A stretch of DNA of 64,000 nt from Paracoccus sp. N5 (GTDB taxonomy: Bacteria > Pseudomonadota > Alphaproteobacteria > Rhodobacterales > Rhodobacteraceae): assembly GCF_000371965.1 (NCBI RefSeq), contig NZ_AQUO01000001.1, forward strand, positions 2,364,001-2,428,000, given 5' to 3'. Shown here piece after piece: positions 1 to 8,381 of this stretch (the stretch's first letter is position 1; each line of letters starts with the position of its first letter). The notes beneath the pieces are model-generated. The model had not been told where the DNA came from. It worked only from the letters and a program-made list of their open reading frames with translations, and did no database searches. Position numbers and translations under genes: made by a program.

Positions 1-1
1 A

Positions 2-46
2 AAGCGGCTTGCTGGCCGGATCAATCCGAAAGACGTATCACGATGA
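2..46 (+). CDS. possible 3' end of the gene upstream of argF (partial)
   Basis: One forward frame is open from base 2 and stops at a TGA that overlaps the argF ATG in an ATGA arrangement, as in a translationally coupled operon. Only 14 codons are visible and the residues are not diagnostic. In many Rhodobacterales argD precedes argF, so argD is the natural guess, but nothing in these bases proves it and the other two frames are also open here. Confidence 0.25.
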   Translation, partial: KRLAGRINPKDVSR

Positions 47-969
47 ACAGTTTCCTTGACATCCACACCACCGACAAGGCCGCGCTGCGCGGGATGATCG
101 ATTCCGCGCGCCGGATGAAGGATGCCCGCGCCGGCCAGCCCAAGGGGGCGCCGGATGCCGACCTGCCGCTGAAGAACCGCATGGTGGCGTTGATCTTCGA
201 GAAACCCTCGACCCGGACCCGGGTCAGCTTCGACCTGGGCGTGCGGCAGATGGGCGGGCAGACCATGGTGCTGTCGGGCAAGGAGATGCAGCTGGGCCAT
301 GGCGAGACCATCGCCGACACCGCCCGGGTGCTGTCGCGCTATGTCGACCTGATCATGATCCGCACCTTCGAGGAGGCGACGCTGCTGGAGATGGCGGAAT
401 ATGCCTCGGTGCCGGTGATCAACGGGCTGACCAACCGCACCCATCCCTGCCAGATCATGGCCGATGTGATGACCTTCGAGGAGCATCGTGGCCCCATCGC
501 CGGCAAGAAGGTGGTCTGGTCGGGCGACGGCAACAATGTCTGCTGCTCGATGATCCATGCGGCGGGGCAGTTCGGCTATGACTTCACCTTTACCGGCCCG
601 CCGACGCTGGACCCCGAGCGCGAGGCGCTGGACTTCGCCCGCGCGCAGGGTGTGCAGGCGGTGATCGAGCGCGATCCGGCCCGCGCGGTCGCGGGGGCGG
701 ACCTGGTGGTGACGGATACCTGGGTCTCGATGCACGACCCGCAATCGGCGCGCGAGCGGCGGCACAACCAGCTGCGCGGCTATCAGGTGAATGAGGCGCT
801 GATGGCGCGGGCCAAGCCCGAGGCGCTGTTCATGCATTGCCTGCCGGCGCATCGCGACGACGAGGTGACGAGCGCGGTGATGGACGGGCCGAATTCGGTC
901 ATCTTCGACGAGGCCGAGAACCGGCTGCATGCGCAGAAGGCCGTCATGCGCTGGTGCCTGGGCGTCTGA
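43..969 (+). CDS. argF: ornithine carbamoyltransferase
   Basis: Cytoplasmic enzyme of arginine synthesis: it joins carbamoyl phosphate and ornithine to give citrulline. The 308-residue length is normal for the anabolic enzyme. The carbamoyl-phosphate motif STRTR lies at residues 56-60, HPCQ at 134-137 and the ornithine-side HCLP at 265-268, so all catalytic signatures are intact. The start is the ATG that overlaps the stop of a preceding open frame, which suggests it is the distal gene of an operon. The gene is followed by a GATATTTG repeat element and a GC-rich hairpin terminator. argH lies 16 kb away in this window, so the arginine genes are dispersed. Confidence 0.97.
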   Translation: MNSFLDIHTTDKAALRGMIDSARRMKDARAGQPKGAPDADLPLKNRMVALIFEKPSTRTRVSFDLGVRQMGGQTMVLSGKEMQLGHGETIADTARVLSRYVDLIMIRTFEEATLLEMAEYASVPVINGLTNRTHPCQIMADVMTFEEHRGPIAGKKVVWSGDGNNVCCSMIHAAGQFGYDFTFTGPPTLDPEREALDFARAQGVQAVIERDPARAVAGADLVVTDTWVSMHDPQSARERRHNQLRGYQVNEALMARAKPEALFMHCLPAHRDDEVTSAVMDGPNSVIFDEAENRLHAQKAVMRWCLGV

Positions 970-977
970 TGTCGCTG

Positions 978-1025
978 GCGGGGGCCTTGCCCCCGCACCC
1001 CCAGGATATTTGCACAAGAGAGAAG
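978..1025 (+). repeat. intergenic GATATTTG repeat element, copy A
   Basis: A 7-bp hairpin (978-984 pairing with 990-996, GCGGGGG / CCCCCGC) is followed by ACCCCC, then GGATATTTGCACAAGAGAGAAG-like sequence up to 1025. The same layout recurs at 20261-20317, and a partial inverted copy lies at 5684-5708. It sits immediately after argF, where it may help terminate or stabilise the transcript. Confidence 0.7.
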
Positions 1026-1028
1026 CAG

Positions 1029-1055
1029 GGGCGCGGCGCGAGGGCCGCGCCCTTT
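1029..1055. terminator. hairpin terminator between convergent argF and the T1SS operon
   Basis: A perfect 9-bp stem (GGGCGCGGC at 1029-1037, GCCGCGCCC at 1044-1052) with a 6-nt loop is followed by a short TTT on the plus strand. It lies exactly between two convergent genes. Confidence 0.7.
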
Positions 1056-2482
1056 CAGTTCTCGCGGAAGGCGCGGATGAAATAGTCGCTGAGCGGCTTG
1101 ACCAGATAGGCCATCGGGCTGCGCTCGCCGGTCTGGATATAGACCTCGGCCGGCATGCCGGGGATCAGCTCCAGCCCCTTGAGCTTTGCCGCCTGCTCGG
1201 GCGGGATCGTCACCTCGGCGCGGTAATAGGGCACGCGGGTGGTCTGGTCGACCAGCGTATCGGGCGAGACCCGGCTGAGCACGCCGTCGATTTCCGGCGT
1301 GGTGCGCGAGGAGAAGGACGAGAAGCGCAGCACCACCTGCTGGCCCGGGTGCACCTCGTCGATGTTGATCGGCGCGACATGGGCAGCGACGACCAGTGGC
1401 CGGTCCTGCGGGATGATATAGAGGATGGGATCGGCGGCGCGGATCACCGCGCGCGGCGTCGTCACCTGCAATTCCTGCACCACGCCGCCGACCGGGGCGC
1501 GGATTTCCAGCCGCGCGATCTGTTCGACCAGGCCGCGGCGGCGCTCGGCCAGCTCGAGCTCGCGATAGCCGAGGTCGCGCAGCTCGGTCTCGGCCGCCTC
1601 GCGGTGGGTGGCGGTCTTTTCCAGCCGCGACAGGTCGATTTCCGACAGTTGCGTCACGGCGCGGGCGCGGGTGGCGATGGTTTCGCCCAGAAGCCCGTCG
1701 AGCCGCGCCGCCTCGCGTTCCAGCGCCAGCACGCGCGGCGCCTGTGCCAGGCCCTTTTCCAGCAGCGAGCGCTGGTCGCGCAATTCCTGGGCGATGAAGT
1801 CGCGCTGCTTTTGCAGCGCCTGGGATTGCGCGTCGATGCCGCCGATCTGCGACTGCACCTGTTCGGACTGCTTGGCGAGCTGGCCCAGCGACTGGTCGAG
1901 CGTGTCGAGCCGGGCCCGGAACAGGCTTTCCTGGCCCTGCATCAGCGCCTTGAGCTCGGGGCGGTCGGCGACCGTGCTGACCAGTTCCTCGGGGAAGGTG
2001 ATCTGCTCGAGGTCGGCGCGCTCGGCCTCGAGCCGGCCGCGGCGGGCGAGGATCTCGAAATACTGGCCCTCGACAATGGCGAGTTCGGTGTCGAGCAGCG
2101 TGCCGTCGAGCCGGATCAGCACCTGGCCCGCGCTGACCTTTTCGCCGTCATGGATCAGGATCTCGGCCACGACGCCGCCGTCCGGGTGCTGGACGACCTG
2201 GCGGCGCTGCTCGACCTCGACCTGGCCGGCTGCGACCACGGCGCCGGCGATGCGCGCGCTCCAGGCCCAGAGGCCGAAGCCGCCGAACAGCAGCAGGAGC
2301 GTGACCATGCCCAGGATCACCGGGCCGCGCGCCGACCATTCCGGGCGCCGGGGCGGCGCGGGCGGCTGCGGCGCCGGCATCTCGGCGCGGCGGGCGCGGA
2401 AATGCGGCGGCGCGGCGGGCGCCGGGTCGCCGGGGCTGCGCTTTTCGACCGGGGCGCGGCCGGTTTCCTGCGGGTCGGTCAT
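1055..2482 (-). CDS. HlyD-family membrane fusion protein of a type I secretion system
   Basis: Periplasmic adaptor that links an inner-membrane ABC exporter to an outer-membrane TolC-type channel. The chosen ATG at 2482 gives 475 residues and overlaps the stop of the ABC gene by 4 bases (ATGA), which signals translational coupling. A proline-rich cytoplasmic N-terminus is followed by one membrane segment at about residues 54-75. A biotinyl-lipoyl half-motif, a long helical coiled-coil hairpin (about 150-330), a second lipoyl half and a beta-barrel domain follow, as in PrtE/HlyD. No TolC gene or RTX-type substrate is adjacent, so the cargo cannot be named. Confidence 0.9.
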   Translation of the reverse strand: MTDPQETGRAPVEKRSPGDPAPAAPPHFRARRAEMPAPQPPAPPRRPEWSARGPVILGMVTLLLLFGGFGLWAWSARIAGAVVAAGQVEVEQRRQVVQHPDGGVVAEILIHDGEKVSAGQVLIRLDGTLLDTELAIVEGQYFEILARRGRLEAERADLEQITFPEELVSTVADRPELKALMQGQESLFRARLDTLDQSLGQLAKQSEQVQSQIGGIDAQSQALQKQRDFIAQELRDQRSLLEKGLAQAPRVLALEREAARLDGLLGETIATRARAVTQLSEIDLSRLEKTATHREAAETELRDLGYRELELAERRRGLVEQIARLEIRAPVGGVVQELQVTTPRAVIRAADPILYIIPQDRPLVVAAHVAPINIDEVHPGQQVVLRFSSFSSRTTPEIDGVLSRVSPDTLVDQTTRVPYYRAEVTIPPEQAAKLKGLELIPGMPAEVYIQTGERSPMAYLVKPLSDYFIRAFREN

Positions 2483-4221
2483 GTCACGCCTCCGCCCTGG
2501 CCCTGGGCCCGCACGATCTGGTCGGCATTCTTGACCAGCGACTTCAGCACCTCGTCGCGCGGCCCGAAGGCGCGGCGCAGGCCCTGGTCCAGCACCAGCA
2601 GCAATTCGCATTCGGTGATCGCGGCCGGGCGGTGCGCCATGATGATGACGGCGCCGCCGCGCGCCTTGATGTTGCGTATGGCGAGGTTCAGCGCCGCCGA
2701 GCCTTCGTTGTCGAGGTTCGAGTTCGGCTCGTCCAGCACGAAGATCGCCGGCTCGGCGTAAAGCGCGCGCGCCAGGCCGATGCGCTGGATCTGCCCGCCC
2801 GAGAGCCGGCCGCCGGTCTGGCTGACCCTGGTGTCATAGCCCTGCGGCAGGTCGAGGATCATGCGATGCGCGGCGGCTGCCGTCGCCGCCGCGACCACGC
2901 GCTGCGGGTCGGGCTGCGGCGAGAGCCGGGCGATGTTTTCCGCGATGGTGCCGTCGAACAGCGTCACCTGCTGCGGCAGATAGCCGATCAGCCCGCCCAG
3001 CACGTCGGGGTCGTATTGGTCGAGCGTCGCCCCCGCCAGCCGGACCTGTCCGCCGGCGATGGGCCAGGCGCTGATCAGCGCGCGGGCCAGCGTGGTCTTG
3101 CCGGCGCCCGAGGGGCCGATCACCCCCAGCGCCTGGCCGGGATTCAGGTCGAAACTGACGCCGCGCAGCGTGGCTGTGCCTTGGCCCGGCGGCACCACGG
3201 TCAGGTTGCGCACCTCGAGCTGGGCATCGGGCCGGGGCAGGGGGGTGCGGGCCACGGCGGGCGGGCGGCGCGACAGAAGCTCGGCCAGCCGGGCCCAGCC
3301 GTCCTGCGCGCGCTGCACGATGGACCAGCCGCCCACGACCTGCTCGATCGGCGAGAGCGCGCGGCCCATCAGGATGGACGAGGCGATCATCGCGCCCGGA
3401 GTCACCTCTTGCCGCAGCACCAGCCAGGCGCCGGCGGCCAGCAGGGCGCTTTGCAGGAACAGCCGGAAGGTGCGGGAAAACACGGTGAAGCCGGTGGCGC
3501 GGTCGTTGCCGCGCATCGTCGCCTCGGTGGCGCGGTCGCGCGCCTCCTGCCAGCGGGTGAAGGCGGCGGCGCGCATGCCGAGCGAGCCGATCAGCTCGCC
3601 CTCGTCGCGGTAGAGGTCGGACATGCGCTCGGCCGACTGGCTGGCGATGGCGGCCTGTTGCAGCGATTCGCGGCTGAGCCACTGGTTCAGCACGGTGGCG
3701 ACCACCAGGATCAGCAGCCCCGCCGTGGCGACGGCGCCGAGCAGCGGGTGGAAGACGAAGACCGCCGCCAGGAAGAACGGCGCCCAGGGCAGGTCGAAGA
3801 GCGCCATCAGCACCGGCGAGCCGATCAGGCGCTGCACCGCCTCGAGGTCGCGCATGCCGCCGCGCACCACCAGGTCCGAGCCGGCGGCCTGGCCGTCCTG
3901 CAAGGCGGCGGTGAAGACCCGGCCCTCCATCCGTTCCTGGAAGCGGGCGGCGACGCGGGCCATGATGCGGTTGCGGGCAAGGTCGAGCACGCCCATCAGC
4001 GTGAAGAGGAACACCACCAGCAGGAACAGCGCCGTCAGCGTCTCGACCGAGCGCGAGGCCAGCACGCGGTCATAGACCTGCATCATGAACAGCGGCCCGG
4101 TCAGCATCAGCATGTTCACGGCAAAGGAAAACAGCCCGACGAAGGCATAGAGCTGCCAGGCGCGGCCGCGCGCCTTGCCGAGCTCCTGTCGGCCGTCATG
4201 TCGCATCGGCGGCGAAGCCAT
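2479..4221 (-). CDS. type I secretion ABC transporter, permease-ATPase (PrtD-like)
   Basis: Exporter that energises one-step secretion of a protein substrate together with the downstream HlyD-like adaptor. The ATG at 4221 is preceded by AGGAAAGGA and gives 580 residues, the usual PrtD size. A six-helix exporter membrane domain fills about residues 20-300. The nucleotide-binding domain has Walker A GPSGAGKTT (369-377), signature LSGGQ (473-477) and Walker B FVLDEP (494-499). There is no N-terminal C39 peptidase domain, so the substrate should carry a C-terminal uncleaved signal. The gene is divergent from mlaA across a 147-bp promoter region in which I see no clear operator. Confidence 0.93.
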   Translation of the reverse strand: MASPPMRHDGRQELGKARGRAWQLYAFVGLFSFAVNMLMLTGPLFMMQVYDRVLASRSVETLTALFLLVVFLFTLMGVLDLARNRIMARVAARFQERMEGRVFTAALQDGQAAGSDLVVRGGMRDLEAVQRLIGSPVLMALFDLPWAPFFLAAVFVFHPLLGAVATAGLLILVVATVLNQWLSRESLQQAAIASQSAERMSDLYRDEGELIGSLGMRAAAFTRWQEARDRATEATMRGNDRATGFTVFSRTFRLFLQSALLAAGAWLVLRQEVTPGAMIASSILMGRALSPIEQVVGGWSIVQRAQDGWARLAELLSRRPPAVARTPLPRPDAQLEVRNLTVVPPGQGTATLRGVSFDLNPGQALGVIGPSGAGKTTLARALISAWPIAGGQVRLAGATLDQYDPDVLGGLIGYLPQQVTLFDGTIAENIARLSPQPDPQRVVAAATAAAAHRMILDLPQGYDTRVSQTGGRLSGGQIQRIGLARALYAEPAIFVLDEPNSNLDNEGSAALNLAIRNIKARGGAVIIMAHRPAAITECELLLVLDQGLRRAFGPRDEVLKSLVKNADQIVRAQGQGGGVT

Positions 4222-4368
4222 GCCGGTTCCTTTCCTGATCGTCCGGCCGGGGTTGCCCGGCGTTGTCGCTGCGCTTATCCCAACTCTACGCATCAGAACA
4301 GATCGTATTCCCGATGCGCGGGAATCGGCCTGACGCCCAAGGACTAGCAACGGAAGGTTAGCAAAAGA

Positions 4369-5079
4369 TTGAGCCCCTGGATCCTTCTTGCCGCAAGCCT
4401 GGGCCTGGCCGCCTGTTCCGCAGCGCAGCCCTCGGGGCAGATCGCCGATCCGCTGGAGCCGGTGAACCGCCGGGTGCATGCGTTCAACAAGGGCGTCGAT
4501 AGGCATCTGGTCAAGCGGGTCAGCGGCGGCACCTCGGGCGGGGGCACCGGCCAGGCCGTTCAGGCGGTTGGGAATTTCGGTTCGAACCTGGCGCTGCCGG
4601 GCAAGGCGGTGAACCATCTGCTGCAGGGCAAGCCGGCGCCGGCGGTGCGCACGACCTTCCGCTTCCTGGTGAATTCGACCCTGGGGCTCGCGGGCTTCCT
4701 CGACCCCGCCGGCGAGGATTTCGCCCTGCCCGAGGAGGATACGGACTTCGGCCAGACGCTGGCGGTCTGGGGGGTGGGCGAGGGCGCCTATCTGGAGCTG
4801 CCGCTGATCGGGCCGTCCAGCGCCCGCGACGCGGCCGGCCGTGTTGTCGACATCGTGATCGACCCGATGCGCGGCTGGCTCAACCGCGACCAGTATCTGA
4901 TCGGCATGGGCGCGCGGGTGGTCTCAAAAGCCGGTGAGCGGGGGCGTTTCAGCGATTCCGTCGATAGCGTCCTTTATGAAAGTGCCGATAGTTACGCCCA
5001 GACGCGGCTGATCTGGTCGCAGCACCGCCGCCATGAACTGGGAGAGGAAGGAGAGGCCATTGACCCTTATGCCGAATGA
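4369..5079 (+). CDS. mlaA: MlaA/VacJ-family outer-membrane lipoprotein
   Basis: Outer-membrane part of the Mla pathway, which removes misplaced phospholipid from the outer leaflet and hands it to MlaC. The start is a TTG at 4369 preceded by GGAAGG. The protein has a lipoprotein signal with lipobox LAAC (residues 13-16, Cys16). The MlaA core follows, with the family-typical DPLEPVNR at the mature N-terminus and a hydrophobic donut-helix region. Length is 236 residues, normal for alphaproteobacteria. mlaC follows directly with overlap. The inner-membrane MlaFED genes are not in the window. Confidence 0.9.
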   Translation: MSPWILLAASLGLAACSAAQPSGQIADPLEPVNRRVHAFNKGVDRHLVKRVSGGTSGGGTGQAVQAVGNFGSNLALPGKAVNHLLQGKPAPAVRTTFRFLVNSTLGLAGFLDPAGEDFALPEEDTDFGQTLAVWGVGEGAYLELPLIGPSSARDAAGRVVDIVIDPMRGWLNRDQYLIGMGARVVSKAGERGRFSDSVDSVLYESADSYAQTRLIWSQHRRHELGEEGEAIDPYAE

Positions 5080-5665
5080 GACCCGCCGCGGATTCCTGGG
5101 GCTGATCGGGGCCGGGCTTGCCGTGGCCGCGACGCCGGCCTGGGCGCTGGACACGGGAGAGGCCAAGGCGCTGATCCAGAAGTCGCTGGACGAGGTCTAT
5201 GCCGTCATCAACTCGGGCCGGCCGCCGGCGCAGATGTATCGCGAATTCGAGGCGATCTTCGCGCGCTATGCCGATGTGGAGATCATCGCCCGCTCGGCGC
5301 TCGGCCCCGCGGCCCGGCAGGCCGCGCCGGCCGAATTCGCCGCCTACAAGCAGGCGTTCCAGGGCTATATCGGCCGCAAATACGGCAAGCGCTTCCGCGA
5401 GTTCATCGGCTCGAAGATCGAAGTCACCGGAGCAAGACCGGTCAAATCCTTCTTCGCCGTGACCTCGACCGCCTATCTCAAGGGCCGCAGCCCGATGGAG
5501 GTGGAATGGCACGTCTCGGACAAGTCCGGGAAAAGCCGCTATTTCAACATCATCATCGAGGGGGTGAACATGCTCGCCTCGGAGCGGGCCGAGATCGGCG
5601 CGCTGCTGGCGCGGCGCAAGGGCGACCTGGCCGGGCTGACCGCCGACCTGCAACGGGCGGGCTGA
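5060..5665 (+). CDS. mlaC: MlaC-family phospholipid-binding protein
   Basis: Periplasmic shuttle that carries phospholipid between the MlaA complex and the inner-membrane MlaFEDB transporter (Ttg2/toluene-tolerance family). I chose TTG at 5060 because AAGGAG lies 6 bases upstream; ATG at 5069 or 5033 are alternatives. The N-terminus has an RRGFLG motif followed by a hydrophobic stretch and AWA, which looks like a Tat signal; this is a little unusual for MlaC, which is normally Sec-exported. The gene overlaps the end of mlaA by about 20 bases, so the two are co-expressed. Confidence 0.88.
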   Translation: MTLMPNETRRGFLGLIGAGLAVAATPAWALDTGEAKALIQKSLDEVYAVINSGRPPAQMYREFEAIFARYADVEIIARSALGPAARQAAPAEFAAYKQAFQGYIGRKYGKRFREFIGSKIEVTGARPVKSFFAVTSTAYLKGRSPMEVEWHVSDKSGKSRYFNIIIEGVNMLASERAEIGALLARRKGDLAGLTADLQRAG

Positions 5666-5683
5666 ACCGGGGCGCCGCGCAAG

Positions 5684-5708
5684 CCGCTTCTTTGCTCTGC
5701 AAATACCC
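5684..5708 (-). repeat. GATATTTG repeat element, partial copy C
   Basis: Read on the minus strand this is GGGGTATTTGCAGAGCAAAGAAGC-like, matching the 3' half of copies A (978-1025) and B (20261-20317). The C-rich hairpin half is not preserved. It lies in the mlaC / PBP intergenic region. Confidence 0.5.
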
Positions 5709-5750
5709 CACCGCAACGGTGCAACCCGCACCGACCGCGCCGGTGAGACC

Positions 5751-5779
5751 AAAGGCCGGCCCCATCGAGGCCGGCCTTT
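5751..5779. terminator. bidirectional terminator between mlaC and the PBP gene
   Basis: A perfect 10-bp stem (AAAGGCCGGC at 5751-5760, GCCGGCCTTT at 5770-5779) has a 9-nt loop. A T-run on the plus side and the mirrored A-run serve the two convergent genes. Confidence 0.9.
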
Positions 5780-5782
5780 TCG

Positions 5783-8128
5783 TCATTGCTGATAGACGCC
5801 GTCGATGCCGCGCAGGGCCTGGGTCAGCGGATCGTCGGGCGGCAGGTCGTCGGCCGGCATCTCGGCCTCGGGGCCGCTGGTCACGGTCTCGGCCGGGAAG
5901 GTCGGCGGGCCGCCGGGCTGCTGGTTGCCGGGATCGGGCAGGACGCGGCCGCCGGCCTGGTCCTGCGGCGCCGTCCCGGGCGCGGCCTGGCCCTGCGGCT
6001 GCGGCTGGCCTAGGGCCTCGGACAGCGCGGCGGCCAGCGGATCGGCGCCGCCGGCATCGTCGGAGCTGACCACCTGCGGCACGGCGCCGTTCGGGTCGAA
6101 GGCGAAATTGCCCAGCGGCTCGACCGGCAACCCGTCGTGGATCTCGGTCATCACCGCCTGCCAGATCTCGGCCGGCAAGCCGCCGCCGGTCACGCCCTTC
6201 AGCGGCTTGTTGTCGTCATAGCCCATCCAGACCCCGGTGACATATTGCCCGGTGAAGCCGATGAACCAGGCGTCGCGATAGCTCGAGGTGGTGCCGGTCT
6301 TGCCCGCCGCCGGACGGCCCTTCAGCCGGGCGCGGGTGCCGGTGCCATGTTCGATCACCTGCTGCATCATGCCGATCAGCTCGCCCGCCGCCTTCTGCGA
6401 GATCACGCGCTGGCCCATGCCGCCGGCCTGGCCGATCAGCGCCTGGTCGTCGCCCTTGATGCGCAGCTCCTGCAAGCCATAGGGCGCGACGGCGGTGCCG
6501 CCGTTGCGGATGCCGGCATAGGCGGCGGTCATGTTCAAAAGCGTCGCATCCGACACGCCGAGGCCCAGCGACGGCCCCGAGGCCAGCTCGTCCGAGACGC
6601 CGAAGTCGCGCGCCACCCGGCGCACCGCGTCGCGGCCGGCAATTTCCTGCAGCCGGATCGTCGCGGTGTTCAGCGATTGCGCCAGCGCCCGGGTCAGCGT
6701 CACCTCGCCGGAATAGCGCCGGGTATAGTTCTGCGGCGACCACGGCCCCGAGCCGCGCACGTTGATGGTCAGGGGCGCGTCCAGCACCATGTCGTTCGGG
6801 CCATAGCCCTGGTCCAGCGCCGCGGCATAGACGAAGGGCTTGAAGCTGGAGCCGGTCTGGCGCTTGGCCTGCGTCGCGCGGTTGAAGGTGCCGGCGACGG
6901 TATTGTCGCGCCCGCCGATCATCGCCCGCACCGCGCCGTCGGGCGACATCACCACCACCGCCGCCTGCGCCTTGGAGCCCTTGGAGATCTTTTCGTCGAA
7001 GACCCGCTGCAAGGCGCGTTCGGCCGCGCGCTGCACGCGCTGGTCGAAGGTGGTCTTGATGGTCACGTCCTCGGTCGTCTCGCTGGTCAGGAAGCCGGGG
7101 CCCGATTCCATCACCCAATCGGCGAAATAGCCGCCCGCCCGCGCCGCCGCCGCCTTGGACAGCACCGCCGGATGCGCCTTGGCATCGGCATATTGCGCAT
7201 CGTCCAGGAAGCGCTGCTCGTGCATCAGCCCCAGGATCACCGAGGCGCGGTCCTGCGCCCGTTGCAGGTTCGAGGTCGGCGCGAAATAGCTGGGCGCCTT
7301 CAGCAGGCCCGCCAGCATCGCCGCCTCGGGCGCGGTCACCTCCGCCGCCGACTTGTCGAAATAGCGCTGCGCCGCCGCCTCGAAGCCGCGCGCGCCGGCG
7401 CCCAGATACGAGCGGTTCATGTAGATGTTGAGGATGTCCTCTTTCGAATATTTCGCCTCCATGGCGATGGCATAGGGGACTTCCTTGACCTTGCGCCAGA
7501 TCGAGGACTTGCGGCATTCGGCCTCGAACTCGGCCTCGGATTTCCAGCGGATCGGGTCGAAGGTATCGCCCAGGCACAAGAGTTTTGCCACCTGCTGGGT
7601 GATGGTCGAGCCGCCGTTGCCCTCCAGCGGGCCGCGGCCGGCAGCCATGTTGATCTTGATCGCCGAGGCGACGCCGCGCGGCGAGACGCCGAAATGCTGG
7701 TAGAATCGCTTGTCCTCGGTCGCGACCACGGCGTTCTTCAGCACCGGGGCGATCTTGTCGGCGCTGACCATGCCGAAAGTTTCGCCACGCCAGGCGAAGG
7801 TGCGCCCCTCGCTGTCCAGCATGGTGACCGAACCGCGGGCACGGCCGTCGAACAGCGCCGAAGCCTCGGGCAGGGTGGTGTAGAAATAGAAGGTCGCGGC
7901 GGCGAGAATCAGCGCAACCGTCAGCCCGAGCCGCCAGAACGAGCCCCAGACCACCCGCCAGACCAGGGTGACGAAGCCGGCGATTCCCCGGGTCACGACA
8001 TTGCCGCGGCGCGGCCGGCGCGGCGGCCTGCCGCCCGATGCGGGCCGCTGTTTTTGCTGTTTCTGAGGGGCTTGGTCGAAATTCCGCTTGTCCGCGGTGA
8101 TGCGGCCCTTGCCGGTCGGTGTCTTCAT
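5783..8128 (-). CDS. penicillin-binding protein 1A-type bifunctional transglycosylase/transpeptidase
   Basis: Class A PBP that polymerises and cross-links peptidoglycan in the periplasm. The ATG at 8128 gives 781 residues. A basic, Lys/Arg-rich cytoplasmic tail precedes one membrane anchor at about residues 60-85. A GT51 domain follows with the EDKRFYQHFG signature. The transpeptidase domain has SSFK-P (catalytic Ser motif), SLN and KTGT in order. The C-terminal tail of about 90 residues is Pro/Gln/Asp-rich and looks disordered. The gene ends at the bidirectional terminator and is divergent from amtB. Confidence 0.92.
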   Translation of the reverse strand: MKTPTGKGRITADKRNFDQAPQKQQKQRPASGGRPPRRPRRGNVVTRGIAGFVTLVWRVVWGSFWRLGLTVALILAAATFYFYTTLPEASALFDGRARGSVTMLDSEGRTFAWRGETFGMVSADKIAPVLKNAVVATEDKRFYQHFGVSPRGVASAIKINMAAGRGPLEGNGGSTITQQVAKLLCLGDTFDPIRWKSEAEFEAECRKSSIWRKVKEVPYAIAMEAKYSKEDILNIYMNRSYLGAGARGFEAAAQRYFDKSAAEVTAPEAAMLAGLLKAPSYFAPTSNLQRAQDRASVILGLMHEQRFLDDAQYADAKAHPAVLSKAAAARAGGYFADWVMESGPGFLTSETTEDVTIKTTFDQRVQRAAERALQRVFDEKISKGSKAQAAVVVMSPDGAVRAMIGGRDNTVAGTFNRATQAKRQTGSSFKPFVYAAALDQGYGPNDMVLDAPLTINVRGSGPWSPQNYTRRYSGEVTLTRALAQSLNTATIRLQEIAGRDAVRRVARDFGVSDELASGPSLGLGVSDATLLNMTAAYAGIRNGGTAVAPYGLQELRIKGDDQALIGQAGGMGQRVISQKAAGELIGMMQQVIEHGTGTRARLKGRPAAGKTGTTSSYRDAWFIGFTGQYVTGVWMGYDDNKPLKGVTGGGLPAEIWQAVMTEIHDGLPVEPLGNFAFDPNGAVPQVVSSDDAGGADPLAAALSEALGQPQPQGQAAPGTAPQDQAGGRVLPDPGNQQPGGPPTFPAETVTSGPEAEMPADDLPPDDPLTQALRGIDGVYQQ

Positions 8129-8297
8129 GCCTGTTATCCTGCCCGGCCGAGTCCTCCGGCCATTTGGCGCGGACCATACAGGAAAGCCCCGGGGTTGAGA
8201 ACCGCGATGACCGATCAGTGAACTGCCGCGAGCACGCGCAAACCCCGGCAGGACTGCGCAAAATCCGGGCAGAGCCGTGCCGGCGCCGGCGGGAAGC

Positions 8298-8314
8298 TGC
8301 ACAAACCTTGTGCC
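8298..8314 (+). promoter_or_regulatory. NtrC-like binding site upstream of amtB
   Basis: TGCAC-N7-GTGCC matches the NtrC consensus TGCAC-N7-GTGCA at nine of ten conserved bases, and contains a perfect GCACAA / TTGTGC inverted repeat. It lies 68 bases upstream of the amtB start. An imperfect tandem of about 20 bp (GCGCAAACCCCGGC and GCGCAAAATCCGGGC) lies just upstream at about 8235-8275. No properly spaced sigma-54 GG-N10-GC pair was found; Rhodobacter NtrC is known to act with the housekeeping sigma factor. Confidence 0.6.
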
Positions 8315-8381
8315 GGGGCCGGGGGGCTGCGCCTTCTGGCCGGGACGGAACTGCCGCGATGCAGAAAGAAGGTGCAGCAAG

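Noticed and set aside
929..2761. Long plus-strand open frame opposite the HlyD and ABC genes
   Set aside because: Antisense shadow of high-GC codons; rich in Gln/Arg/His/Leu with no family pattern, while the minus-strand products are clear.
2632..4347. 571-codon plus-strand frame opposite the exporter gene
   Set aside because: Same shadow effect; the minus strand encodes a full ABC exporter with all motifs.
8320..8360. Sigma-54 promoter (GG-N10-GC) for amtB
   Set aside because: The TGG and TGC elements here are one to two bases out of phase; a sigma-70-type promoter with NtrC fits better.
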